Source of the DNA: Candidatus Woesearchaeota archaeon
GTDB lineage: Archaea > Nanobdellota > Nanobdellia > SCGC-AAA011-G17 > GW2011-AR17
Direction: 5' to 3'
Length of the DNA: 7,338 nucleotides
Assembly (NCBI GenBank): GCA_009691355.1
Contig: SICW01000036.1
Location: 1-7,338, forward strand
The position numbers were made by a program, and so were the translations under genes. Of this stretch, positions 1 through 3,993 are shown piece by piece. The notes under the pieces are model-generated. The model did no database searches and had not been told where the DNA came from. It saw only the letters and a list, made by a program, of their open reading frames with translations. Numbering within the stretch: the first letter of the stretch is position 1; the number at the start of each line of letters is the position of its first letter.

Positions 1-8
1 TTATACCT

Positions 9-23
9 GGTAAAAAGAAATAA
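9..23 (-). terminator. Weak T-rich tract after the 144-aa gene
   Basis: Read on the minus strand, the bases just after the stop codon at 24-26 are TTATTTCTTTTTACC. This resembles the T-tract behind the HPF-like gene at 3943-3957 and could end transcription in the archaeal T-tract manner. There is no hairpin, and the window ends too soon to see what follows. Confidence 0.3.
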
Positions 24-458
24 TTAAATAGAAGTTCTTCCCTTTGTTTTCTTTCCGGAAGCTTTTTCTAACTCTTTCATCATATAGATGTTTTCTGTTT
101 GCAGTTTTGTGAGAACAAGAGAGTATTTGTGTAACTTTGTGAGCATATCATTGAGTAAATCTGCAACATCGTTTGTATCCATTTCTATACCTGCTGGGTC
201 GAGAATCTCTACTGTGGATGGCATGTAGTCGAAGCAAATGCCTAAAACTATCTTCAGTTCTTTGCTTTCAAATTCAATGTCTGCAAAGGTGCTCCAGAGT
301 TTATTATCCATTTGTTTGCATTCAAACATTTGAACTTTAGTGACTTTGATATTATCATCAGCTTTCAGCTTCTCTATAACATTTCTCAGAGCCTTTTCTA
401 CATGCTCCTTGGGGGAGCCTAGGACTTCTACTGTTATTCTTGTGACGATATTTTTCAT
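24..458 (-). CDS. Uncharacterised 144-aa protein, probably conserved in DPANN archaea
   Basis: I cannot give this protein a function. The N-terminal part (residues 4-45) reads as strand-helix-strand: a hydrophobic strand, a helix with the sequence GSPKEHVEKALRNVIEKLK, then a strand near 37-45, compatible with a ferredoxin-like alpha/beta fold. A middle segment (53-90) contains LWSTFADIEFE and CFDYMPSTVEILDP. Residues 97-134 form an amphipathic, coiled-coil-like helix, followed by a Lys-rich tail. It has no signal peptide or membrane segment, so it is probably cytoplasmic. Its overall pattern resembles a recurrent uncharacterised DPANN family as I remember it, not by search. The ATG at 456-458 is preceded by a weak AGG at 470-472, 11 nt away, and by a TATA-like TTTTATGC at 494-501. 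The first 101 bp overlap the end of a GTG-started reading frame (358-567) in another frame. Confidence 0.8.
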   Translation of the reverse strand: MKNIVTRITVEVLGSPKEHVEKALRNVIEKLKADDNIKVTKVQMFECKQMDNKLWSTFADIEFESKELKIVLGICFDYMPSTVEILDPAGIEMDTNDVADLLNDMLTKLHKYSLVLTKLQTENIYMMKELEKASGKKTKGRTSI

Positions 459-567
459 AGATGTATATTCCTAGCCCTGTAATCAGGGTTAGTGCATAAA
501 ATGGTAAGATGTAGCTTTGTTCTGTATTGTCAAATAAAATGTTTTGATTTATTAGGTTTTCGATCAC
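358..567 (-). CDS. Candidate 69-aa single-pass membrane microprotein (GTG start, overlaps the 144-aa gene)
   Basis: The frame starts at GTG (565-567) and reads MIENLINQNILFDNTEQSY, then a hydrophobic stretch at about residues 20-36 (ILPFYALTLITGLGIYI). A basic tail from residue 37 is read out of frame through the first 101 bp of the 144-aa gene. A TATA-like GTTTTAAAC centred 26 bp upstream of the GTG is at the spacing expected for a leaderless transcript. The membrane helix followed by positive charges would place the tail in the cytoplasm. Against it: the tail is an out-of-frame shadow of another gene, there is no SD, and GTG is a weaker start. The ATG at 458 begins one base past the first base of codon 37 of this frame, so the helix could instead be the N-terminus of a frameshifted longer version of the 144-aa protein. 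Treat as tentative. Confidence 0.3.
   Translation of the reverse strand: MIENLINQNILFDNTEQSYILPFYALTLITGLGIYIYEKYRHKNNSRSPRLPQGACRKGSEKCYREAES
494..502 (-). promoter_or_regulatory. Possible TATA box for the 144-aa gene
   Basis: On the minus strand ATTTTATGC is centred about 40 bp upstream of the ATG at 458. Standard archaeal spacing puts the transcript start near 472, at the AGG in front of the gene, giving a leader of about 14 nt. The match to TTTAWATA is imperfect. Confidence 0.3.
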
Positions 568-588
568 TTTTTTCTTTTAGAAATCTTT

Positions 589-597
589 GTTTAAAAC
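589..597 (-). promoter_or_regulatory. TATA-like box upstream of the GTG reading frame
   Basis: GTTTTAAAC on the minus strand is centred at 593, 26 bp from the GTG at 567, with a purine-rich AAAAGA stretch directly upstream as a possible BRE. It could drive a leaderless transcript for the 69-aa frame, or a longer leader for the 144-aa gene. The surrounding gap (568-649) holds no other feature I can see. Confidence 0.5.
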
Positions 598-649
598 TCT
601 TTTTGCCCTTTTCTTGAAAATCTTTCCCTATTTTTGAAATATTTTCGGA

Positions 650-1975
650 TTAATGAGAAGATTTACAGGCTTGGTAGAGATAATCGTACACTTCTGGAAT
701 GTTTCTTTCTGGTACAGCGGAAAGCGCTATTCTGATGAGATTTTTATATATCGGATCGCTTAGAGAAAGTACTCCTGTAGAATACTGCTCTCTAAGAACT
801 CTTCGTACTTTTTCTGGGTCTGCCTTTTTTAATTGTGTACACATAAAATATCCTGAATTAAATGGAAGTTCTTTAAACTCCTCTTCCCATTCTGGATGTT
901 GTGCAAGTGTTCTTTGGATAGTTTGTGCTCTTGCTTTGAGAATGCTTCTTTGATTCTCTACTTGTTCTTGGAAGTGAGAATCTTGTATGCCATGAAGAAC
1001 CATATATTGTGATTGAGTTGTTACTCCGGAAATTGTTCCTCGTACTCGCCCGGCAGTTTTATCTTCTAATGCTTTTGCTGCTTCTTCGCTCATTGCTTGA
1101 AATCCATACGTTAAGAAACCCACTCTTCCTCCCCAGAAAAAACATTCTTTTGTTGGGCCATCAACTTTTACTGCAAGAATATTTGGATGTGCATGCGCGA
1201 GTTTTCCAAAAAAAGATTCGATGAGTAATCCTCTTTTGTAGACTAGGCCATTATAGGCATCATCTGTAATGACGCAAAGAGCATTATCTCGGTCTGCAGC
1301 ATCTTTGAGAATACTTACAAGTTGATCTGCTTCACTTACTGTTGGAGTATAGCCAGTAGGATTACTTGGAAAGGTTAAACAGATAATCCGTTTTTTTCCC
1401 GAACCGAGTAAGGATTCTTCTAGACTGTCTAGGTCTAAACCTTCTCCTTTGTACATAGAGAGCTCAGTTATGTTTGTACGCCCATTTTCTCCTTGGAAGT
1501 GTAAATTATAATTTCCCCAGTATGGTCTGTAGAGTATGACTTCATCTCTTTCTCCAATAAAAAGTTCACGTGCAAGTGTTAGTCCACCAGCAAGTCCTGC
1601 AGTTGCTACGGGAAGAGATATTCTGCCGTCTAAAGAGGGATTTTTTCTTTGTATTTCTCTTTGCCAAAGTTCTCGTAGTGCTTTTATTCCATGTGTGGGA
1701 GGGTAAGGAAAAACTTCTCTTATGGGAAGTTTTGCTTGTTGTGCGAAACAGTCAAGCACTAAAGGATGTCCATCATCGTTAAAAGCTTGTCCTAAAGTTG
1801 CATTGATGCTTGTTCCTTGTGCTTCTCCGGTTTGTCCAGGAATTCCAGAAATGGGGTAATATGCTCTTGTTCCAAGAGGAGAAAGGAGACGCTCAACTAT
1901 GGTCCCTTTTAGTTGATGATTTAAGTCTTCTGCTTCTCTATGAAGTGTTGCTCCTACTATGCGAATAATTGTCAT
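650..1975 (-). CDS. PLP-dependent aminotransferase, class I/II (fold type I)
   Basis: This 441-aa enzyme should transfer an amino group between an amino acid and a 2-oxo acid using pyridoxal phosphate. The fold-type I landmarks are in order. SNPTG at 204-208 has Asn205 facing the cofactor. DDAY at 238-241 has Asp238 expected to pair with the pyridine nitrogen. Lys276 in the motif DGPTKECFFWGGRVG is the Schiff-base lysine, followed by the G-x-R-x-G arginine 284. Arg415 in NLIRIALSAVP is the likely substrate-carboxylate arginine. There is no signal peptide, so it is cytoplasmic. The length is slightly above the 380-420 aa typical of aspartate/aromatic aminotransferases, because of an N-terminal extension of some 55 residues before SINATLGQAFNDDGHPLVLD. 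Substrate is not readable; an aspartate- or aromatic-type reaction is a guess. The ATG fits a nearly leaderless transcript from the box at 2000-2008. No biosynthetic neighbours accompany it, so it may serve amino-acid salvage or have been acquired from bacteria. Confidence 0.92.
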   Translation of the reverse strand: MTIIRIVGATLHREAEDLNHQLKGTIVERLLSPLGTRAYYPISGIPGQTGEAQGTSINATLGQAFNDDGHPLVLDCFAQQAKLPIREVFPYPPTHGIKALRELWQREIQRKNPSLDGRISLPVATAGLAGGLTLARELFIGERDEVILYRPYWGNYNLHFQGENGRTNITELSMYKGEGLDLDSLEESLLGSGKKRIICLTFPSNPTGYTPTVSEADQLVSILKDAADRDNALCVITDDAYNGLVYKRGLLIESFFGKLAHAHPNILAVKVDGPTKECFFWGGRVGFLTYGFQAMSEEAAKALEDKTAGRVRGTISGVTTQSQYMVLHGIQDSHFQEQVENQRSILKARAQTIQRTLAQHPEWEEEFKELPFNSGYFMCTQLKKADPEKVRRVLREQYSTGVLSLSDPIYKNLIRIALSAVPERNIPEVYDYLYQACKSSH

Positions 1976-1979
1976 TTCT

Positions 1980-2000
1980 GAAAAGAAACTTTTTCTTTTC
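1980..2000 (-). promoter_or_regulatory. 9-bp inverted repeat between TATA box and aminotransferase start
   Basis: GAAAAGAAA (1980-1988) and its perfect reverse complement TTTCTTTTC (1992-2000) flank a 3-nt spacer. The repeat fills the space between the TATA-like box and the expected transcript start. A protein bound here would block or tune the promoter, so it is an operator candidate. It could also be chance symmetry in a purine/pyrimidine-rich stretch, or a weak end signal for the upstream 85-aa gene, although no T-run follows it. Confidence 0.35.
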
Positions 2001-2008
2001 TTTAAAAG
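2000..2008 (-). promoter_or_regulatory. TATA-like box of the aminotransferase gene
   Basis: CTTTTAAAG on the minus strand is centred 29 bp upstream of the ATG at 1975, so the transcript would begin at or within about 3 nt of the start codon. The box is the centre of a short palindrome, TTCTTTAAAAGAA (1998-2010). Confidence 0.5.
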
Positions 2009-2032
2009 AATTATGGTTTTACTTTTCTTGCT

Positions 2033-2290
2033 TTAGAATTTTTTCTTTTTGAATGCAATTTTGTATGCGTTTTCAAGAAGATCAGTACCTACGTATCCTG
2101 CAATCACAGAGAACTTCACATCAGAGTCAAACATTGCACCTGCAGCAGCACCAATCACTCCGGACGCAAGTATGGTTACTGCTGTATATCCCCATACAAT
2201 TTCTACATCATTGCGCATTGCTTTGAGAAGACCTACACATGCACGTGCAATTCCACCTAAAAGCCCTAATGCTGCACTTTCCCAGATCAT
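2033..2290 (-). CDS. Small holin-like membrane protein, 85 aa
   Basis: The protein is rich in Gly and Ala. It has a hydrophobic segment at about 5-22, containing the glycine-rich GLLGGIARACVG, a second membrane helix at about 34-53 (YTAVTILASGVIGAAAGAMF), and a short third hydrophobic segment at 61-72 (SVIAGYVGTDLL), then the basic end KKKKF. The arrangement of a GxxAGxxF helix, an acidic SD pair and AGYxGTDxxE is like small holin-like proteins I remember from DPANN archaea and phages, but no search was possible. Holin activity is not claimed: no endolysin or phage gene lies nearby. The ATG at 2288-2290 is supported by a TATA box at standard leaderless spacing. It is expected in the cytoplasmic membrane. 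The gap to the downstream aminotransferase is 57 bp and contains that gene's own promoter. Confidence 0.75.
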   Translation of the reverse strand: MIWESAALGLLGGIARACVGLLKAMRNDVEIVWGYTAVTILASGVIGAAAGAMFDSDVKFSVIAGYVGTDLLENAYKIAFKKKKF

Positions 2291-2312
2291 AGATTGTTAA
2301 TAATGAAAGAAG

Positions 2313-2319
2313 TATTTAA
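2313..2319 (-). promoter_or_regulatory. TATA box of the holin-like gene
   Basis: TTAAATA on the minus strand, centred 26 bp upstream of the ATG at 2290, gives a leaderless transcript at normal archaeal spacing. A second TTTATAAA-like element around 2325-2332 could instead give a 13-nt leader. Confidence 0.55.
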
Positions 2320-2338
2320 GGTTTTTTATAAATTAAAT

Positions 2339-2352
2339 AAAAAAAAAGAAAG
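2339..2352 (-). terminator. T-tract terminator after the CxxC membrane protein gene
   Basis: One base past the stop codon at 2354-2356 the minus strand reads CTTTC followed by nine T (2347 down to 2339). This is a strong candidate for archaeal T-tract termination. It lies just upstream of the promoter of the next gene, separating the two small membrane-protein genes into independent units. Confidence 0.6.
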
Positions 2353-2353
2353 T

Positions 2354-2611
2354 TTATTTCATTGTGCATGCTTCGCATTTCTTTTTATGTAAATGCCAGG
2401 CAATAATTCCGAATATTGCTCCAATTGCGTAGTGTAACATTCCGTAATACAGGATTCCTGTTGCAAGTTGTAAAATAAACCCTTGTACAAGGAATGCTAT
2501 ACCTAATACTTTACAAGCGAGAATGAGTATTCCCCACACCATAGACATACTTCTAGGTTTTCGACTTTCACCACTGCTGGAGCTTCTAATGACCTTTCTT
2601 TTTATAGCCAC
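2354..2611 (-). CDS. Small two-helix membrane protein with C-terminal CxxC, 85 aa
   Basis: I do not recognise this family. Residues 1-22 form a Lys/Arg/Ser-rich cytoplasmic-type head (KRKVIRSSSSGESRKPRS). Two membrane helices follow, at about 25-46 and 52-72, with a short turn containing Gln48. The tail HLHKKKCEACTMK has Cys79 and Cys82 in a CxxC motif near two histidines (73 and 75), which could bind a metal or form a disulfide. By the positive-inside rule both ends face the cytoplasm, as in a hairpin protein. The start is GTG at 2609-2611, fixed by a very strong SD 9 nt upstream and a TATA box at the right distance for a leader of about 21 nt. It does not appear to share a transcript with its neighbours. 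The function is unknown. Confidence 0.75.
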   Translation of the reverse strand: MAIKRKVIRSSSSGESRKPRSMSMVWGILILACKVLGIAFLVQGFILQLATGILYYGMLHYAIGAIFGIIAWHLHKKKCEACTMK

Positions 2612-2620
2612 TTTCAGTCC

Positions 2621-2627
2621 ACCTCCT
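2621..2627 (-). promoter_or_regulatory. Strong Shine-Dalgarno sequence deciding the GTG start at 2611
   Basis: The minus strand carries AGGAGGT, 9 nt before the GTG codon. It is the strongest ribosome binding site in the window and the reason to accept the non-ATG start. Confidence 0.85.
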
Positions 2628-2654
2628 TTTTATAAAGGTCTTAGAGCTTTACAC

Positions 2655-2662
2655 TATTTAAA
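2655..2662 (-). promoter_or_regulatory. TATA box of the CxxC membrane protein gene
   Basis: TTTAAATA on the minus strand is a full match to the archaeal box A consensus TTTAWATA. Its centre is about 47 bp from the start codon, so transcription should begin near 2632, just in front of the SD at 2621-2627. Confidence 0.65.
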
Positions 2663-2680
2663 CTTTTATTGTAACTTTTT

Positions 2681-2690
2681 AGTCATGACT
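2681..2690. repeat. 10-bp perfect palindrome AGTCATGACT
   Basis: The palindrome lies 18 bp upstream of the TATA box at 2655-2662, between it and the end of the glutaredoxin gene. The position suits a dimeric regulator acting on the CxxC membrane protein gene. No second copy was noticed in the window, and a 10-bp palindrome can occur by chance. Confidence 0.3.
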
Positions 2691-2694
2691 GTTA

Positions 2695-2720
2695 GAAAAG
2701 AGATAAAGGAAAAAGAATAA
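2695..2720 (-). terminator. T/C-rich tract after the glutaredoxin gene
   Basis: The minus strand after the glutaredoxin stop contains TTATTCTTTTTCC and then CTCTTTTC. It is compatible with weak archaeal T-tract termination of the DUF1461/glutaredoxin transcript. It is less convincing than the tracts at 2339-2352 and 7216-7230. Confidence 0.35.
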
Positions 2721-2731
2721 TAGAACATAGC

Positions 2732-2980
2732 TTAATTGATGCCTAAAATTTTCTTCACTTTGACTTTATCAAAGCCAATAACGATTTGCCCATCAATATC
2801 TGCAACAGGTACACCCATTTGTCCGGATTTTTCTATCATTTCTTCTGCTTTTTTGTGATCCTTAGAAACGTCAATATCGGTGTATTTGAATCCTTTCTCT
2901 TTTAAGTAATCCTTTAGCATGACGCAATAAGGGCAGTTTTGTGTGCTGTAGATCGTGATTTTATGTTCTTTTGTAGGCAT
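2732..2980 (-). CDS. Glutaredoxin / NrdH-like redox protein
   Basis: This 82-aa single-domain thioredoxin-fold protein should carry out dithiol-disulfide exchange in the cytoplasm. Strand 1 (KITIYSTQ) leads into the active site CPYC with Cys16 and Cys19, followed by helix 1 with a Lys-rich start. The sequence FKYTDIDVS (31-39) is the second strand. GVPV (56-59) carries the cis-proline, Pro58, that faces the active site, and DGQIVIGFD (63-71) is the last hairpin, with the Gly typical of glutaredoxins. The length is standard for the short glutaredoxin/NrdH group. Whether glutathione, thioredoxin reductase or another thiol reduces it cannot be read. The ATG has an AGGAGAAG SD located inside the end of the upstream membrane-protein gene, and the two genes overlap by 20 nt, so they are co-transcribed and probably translationally coupled. 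Confidence 0.93.
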   Translation of the reverse strand: MPTKEHKITIYSTQNCPYCVMLKDYLKEKGFKYTDIDVSKDHKKAEEMIEKSGQMGVPVADIDGQIVIGFDKVKVKKILGIN

Positions 2981-3542
2981 TTTTTTCTTCTCCTGGGATT
3001 TTGAGCCCTAATACAATGCAGAGCAAGGAGAAGATGAGACTATATAAAACTATTTGCACTGTACTCTGGAGAAAGAATTCTTGGGGAAACATTTGTATTA
3101 GAGTACTTGATGCTGGTAAGAGCCAATTGTTGTTAGTGAATATTATTTCATGAAACGTTGTGAAGGATGAAGAAAAACTGATCAAGGTTAATGAGAAGAG
3201 AATGGTTAGGATAAGGCTATATATTCCTCCCATTAGCATTTGCTTGCGTATATGCTCTTTTTTGTCTTTGAGTAGAGAATATACTAGGGGTATACAAAGG
3301 AGAACTATGACTACCCATGATAGCCAAATCAGATTTCTTACATCATTCAAATGGGAGACTTCCTTTTCTGAGTAGTATTCTGTATCTAAAGAATTACCTT
3401 TAAAGTAGTCTAGAAGGTTGTTTACTGGGTTTTGATATTGTTCATAGTTAGCCATTTCCTGTTTGTAGAAGTCTTGGTTGAAAACCATAAGATTAAGGGA
3501 TAGGAATATAATAATCAAGGGGATCAGAAAGGAGAATTTCAT
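2961..3542 (-). CDS. DUF1461-like (TIGR01906-type) integral membrane protein
   Basis: The 193-aa protein has four predicted membrane helices: 1-21, 71-91, 103-125 and 162-181. A roughly 50-residue loop after helix 1 and a roughly 36-residue loop after helix 3 probably lie outside the cell; the short loop KDKKEHIRKQ (92-101) and the tail are basic and cytoplasmic. Two stretches match what I remember of the DUF1461/TIGR01906 family: YYSEKEVSHLNDVRNLI (56-72), ahead of helix 2, and FHEIIFTNNNW...LIQMFPQEFF (130-157), ahead of helix 4. The function of that family is unknown. Only Cys83 and Cys175 are present, both inside membrane helices, so a thiol relay with the coupled glutaredoxin is not obvious. 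The ATG at 3540-3542 is about 28 bp from the TATA element at 3567-3574, giving an almost leaderless transcript that continues into the glutaredoxin gene. Confidence 0.8.
   Translation of the reverse strand: MKFSFLIPLIIIFLSLNLMVFNQDFYKQEMANYEQYQNPVNNLLDYFKGNSLDTEYYSEKEVSHLNDVRNLIWLSWVVIVLLCIPLVYSLLKDKKEHIRKQMLMGGIYSLILTILFSLTLISFSSSFTTFHEIIFTNNNWLLPASSTLIQMFPQEFFLQSTVQIVLYSLIFSLLCIVLGLKIPGEEKNAYKRT
2987..2994 (-). promoter_or_regulatory. Shine-Dalgarno sequence of the glutaredoxin gene
   Basis: AGGAGAAG on the minus strand ends 6 nt before the ATG at 2980 and lies inside the last codons of the DUF1461-like gene. It allows internal initiation on the shared transcript and confirms that ATG as the start. 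Confidence 0.75.
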
Positions 3543-3566
3543 TACTCTGGTTCTATGTACAGAAGC

Positions 3567-3574
3567 TTTAAATA
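3567..3574. promoter_or_regulatory. Shared TATA element of a divergent promoter
   Basis: TTTAAATA on the plus strand matches the archaeal consensus, and the surrounding TTTAAATATTT (3567-3577) also reads as a TATA-like AAATATTTAAA on the minus strand. Plus-strand transcription should start near 3597, at the SD of the HPF-like gene. Minus-strand transcription should start near 3544, at the ATG of the DUF1461-like gene. I see no other TATA box in the 67-bp gap between the two start codons. Confidence 0.6.
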
Positions 3575-3596
3575 TTTTCGTGCTCTCTTCTTTTTT

Positions 3597-3601
3597 GGAG
3601 G
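3597..3601 (+). promoter_or_regulatory. Shine-Dalgarno sequence deciding the start at 3610
   Basis: GGAGG (continuing as GGAGGGG) ends 8 nt before ATG 3610. The frame stays open upstream to 3478, but that extension would run antisense over the start of the DUF1461-like gene and across the promoter. The SD therefore places the true start at 3610. The predicted transcript start falls at or just before the SD, leaving a minimal leader of about 13 nt. Confidence 0.8.
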
Positions 3602-3609
3602 GGATAGAT

Positions 3610-3942
3610 ATGAGTATTATTTATAATAGGTTAAAAGATTTGAATGTAGTAGAGACGCAGGAAGTTAAAAGATTAAGTGAACAAACTTTTGAGAAAGTCA
3701 AAAGGGATTTATTTGATTGTAAGCTCATTGTTGATATACATAAGTTTGAAAAGGCTGGTGCCCGTGCAAAATATTCTATTCATTATCGTGTAGAACATCC
3801 CAGTACCTTGCTTACTGCAGAAGAAACAGACTGGGACTTAGCTAAAGCTTTGCATAAAGCCAGTGATAATCTCTTAGAAGAAGTGCGGAAAAAAGCGAAG
3901 AAGGAAACACGAAAGACTGGGCCAAAACCTTTTCCTGTTTGA
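3610..3942 (+). CDS. Short HPF/RaiA-like ribosome hibernation factor
   Basis: This 110-aa cytoplasmic protein resembles the hibernation promoting factor family, whose members bind the small ribosomal subunit in the decoding and mRNA channel and silence idle ribosomes. The expected order is visible: helix 1 (15-34, ETQEVKRLSEQTFEKVKRDL), strand 2 (37-45, CKLIVDIHK), strand 3 (52-62, RAKYSIHYRVE), strand 4 (66-70, with LLTAEE), and helix 2 (75-97, WDLAKALHKASDNLLEEVRKK). The DWDLAKALHKASDNL segment corresponds to the family's D-x-x-x-A-I-D-x-A-x-D-K-L motif. The tail after 95 is very basic, as in other rRNA-binding members. The first strand of the usual fold is degenerate, and the C-terminal dimerisation domain of long HPF is absent. 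Assignment is by pattern, not by search. Another small RNA-binding alpha/beta protein is the alternative. Confidence 0.62.
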   Translation: MSIIYNRLKDLNVVETQEVKRLSEQTFEKVKRDLFDCKLIVDIHKFEKAGARAKYSIHYRVEHPSTLLTAEETDWDLAKALHKASDNLLEEVRKKAKKETRKTGPKPFPV

Positions 3943-3955
3943 TTTTTTCTTTTTT
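3943..3955 (+). terminator. T-tract terminator after the HPF-like gene
   Basis: TTTTTT, a C, then TTTTTT directly follow the TGA stop at 3940-3942, without a hairpin. This is the classic archaeal T-tract form. It sits immediately before the promoter of the ATPase gene, so the two plus-strand genes are likely separate transcripts. Confidence 0.65.
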
Positions 3956-3962
3956 ACCATAG

Positions 3963-3970
3963 TTTTATAA
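3963..3970 (+). promoter_or_regulatory. TATA box of the Ca2+ ATPase gene
   Basis: TTTTATAA is centred about 27 bp before ATG 3994, so the transcript should begin at the start codon. This is the argument for the ATG over an in-frame TTG at 3982, which would lie upstream of the transcript start. Confidence 0.65.
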
Positions 3971-3993
3971 GTTTTCTTTCTTTGTTTTTATTT

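Noticed and set aside
699..1782. Three open frames of 70-84 codons on the plus strand within the aminotransferase region
   Set aside because: All lie antisense inside a gene with complete catalytic motifs, and their proteins are low-complexity Leu/Phe-rich shadows.
2049..2300. Open frame of 83 codons on the plus strand, antisense to the holin-like gene
   Set aside because: It lies almost wholly inside the opposite gene, has no promoter or SD, and its protein has no recognisable features. The minus-strand gene has a TATA box and a coherent membrane topology.
2523..2720. Open frame of 65 codons on the plus strand across the promoter of the CxxC membrane protein gene
   Set aside because: It is antisense to the gene start, its TATA box and SD, and has no initiation signals of its own.
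3478..3609. Upstream extension of the HPF-like frame by 44 residues
   Set aside because: It would run antisense over the start of the DUF1461-like gene and through the TATA element. ATG 3610 has an excellent SD and the extension does not resemble the protein family.
3982..3993. TTG start four codons before the ATPase ATG
   Set aside because: The TATA box at 3963-3970 places the transcript start at ATG 3994, downstream of the TTG.
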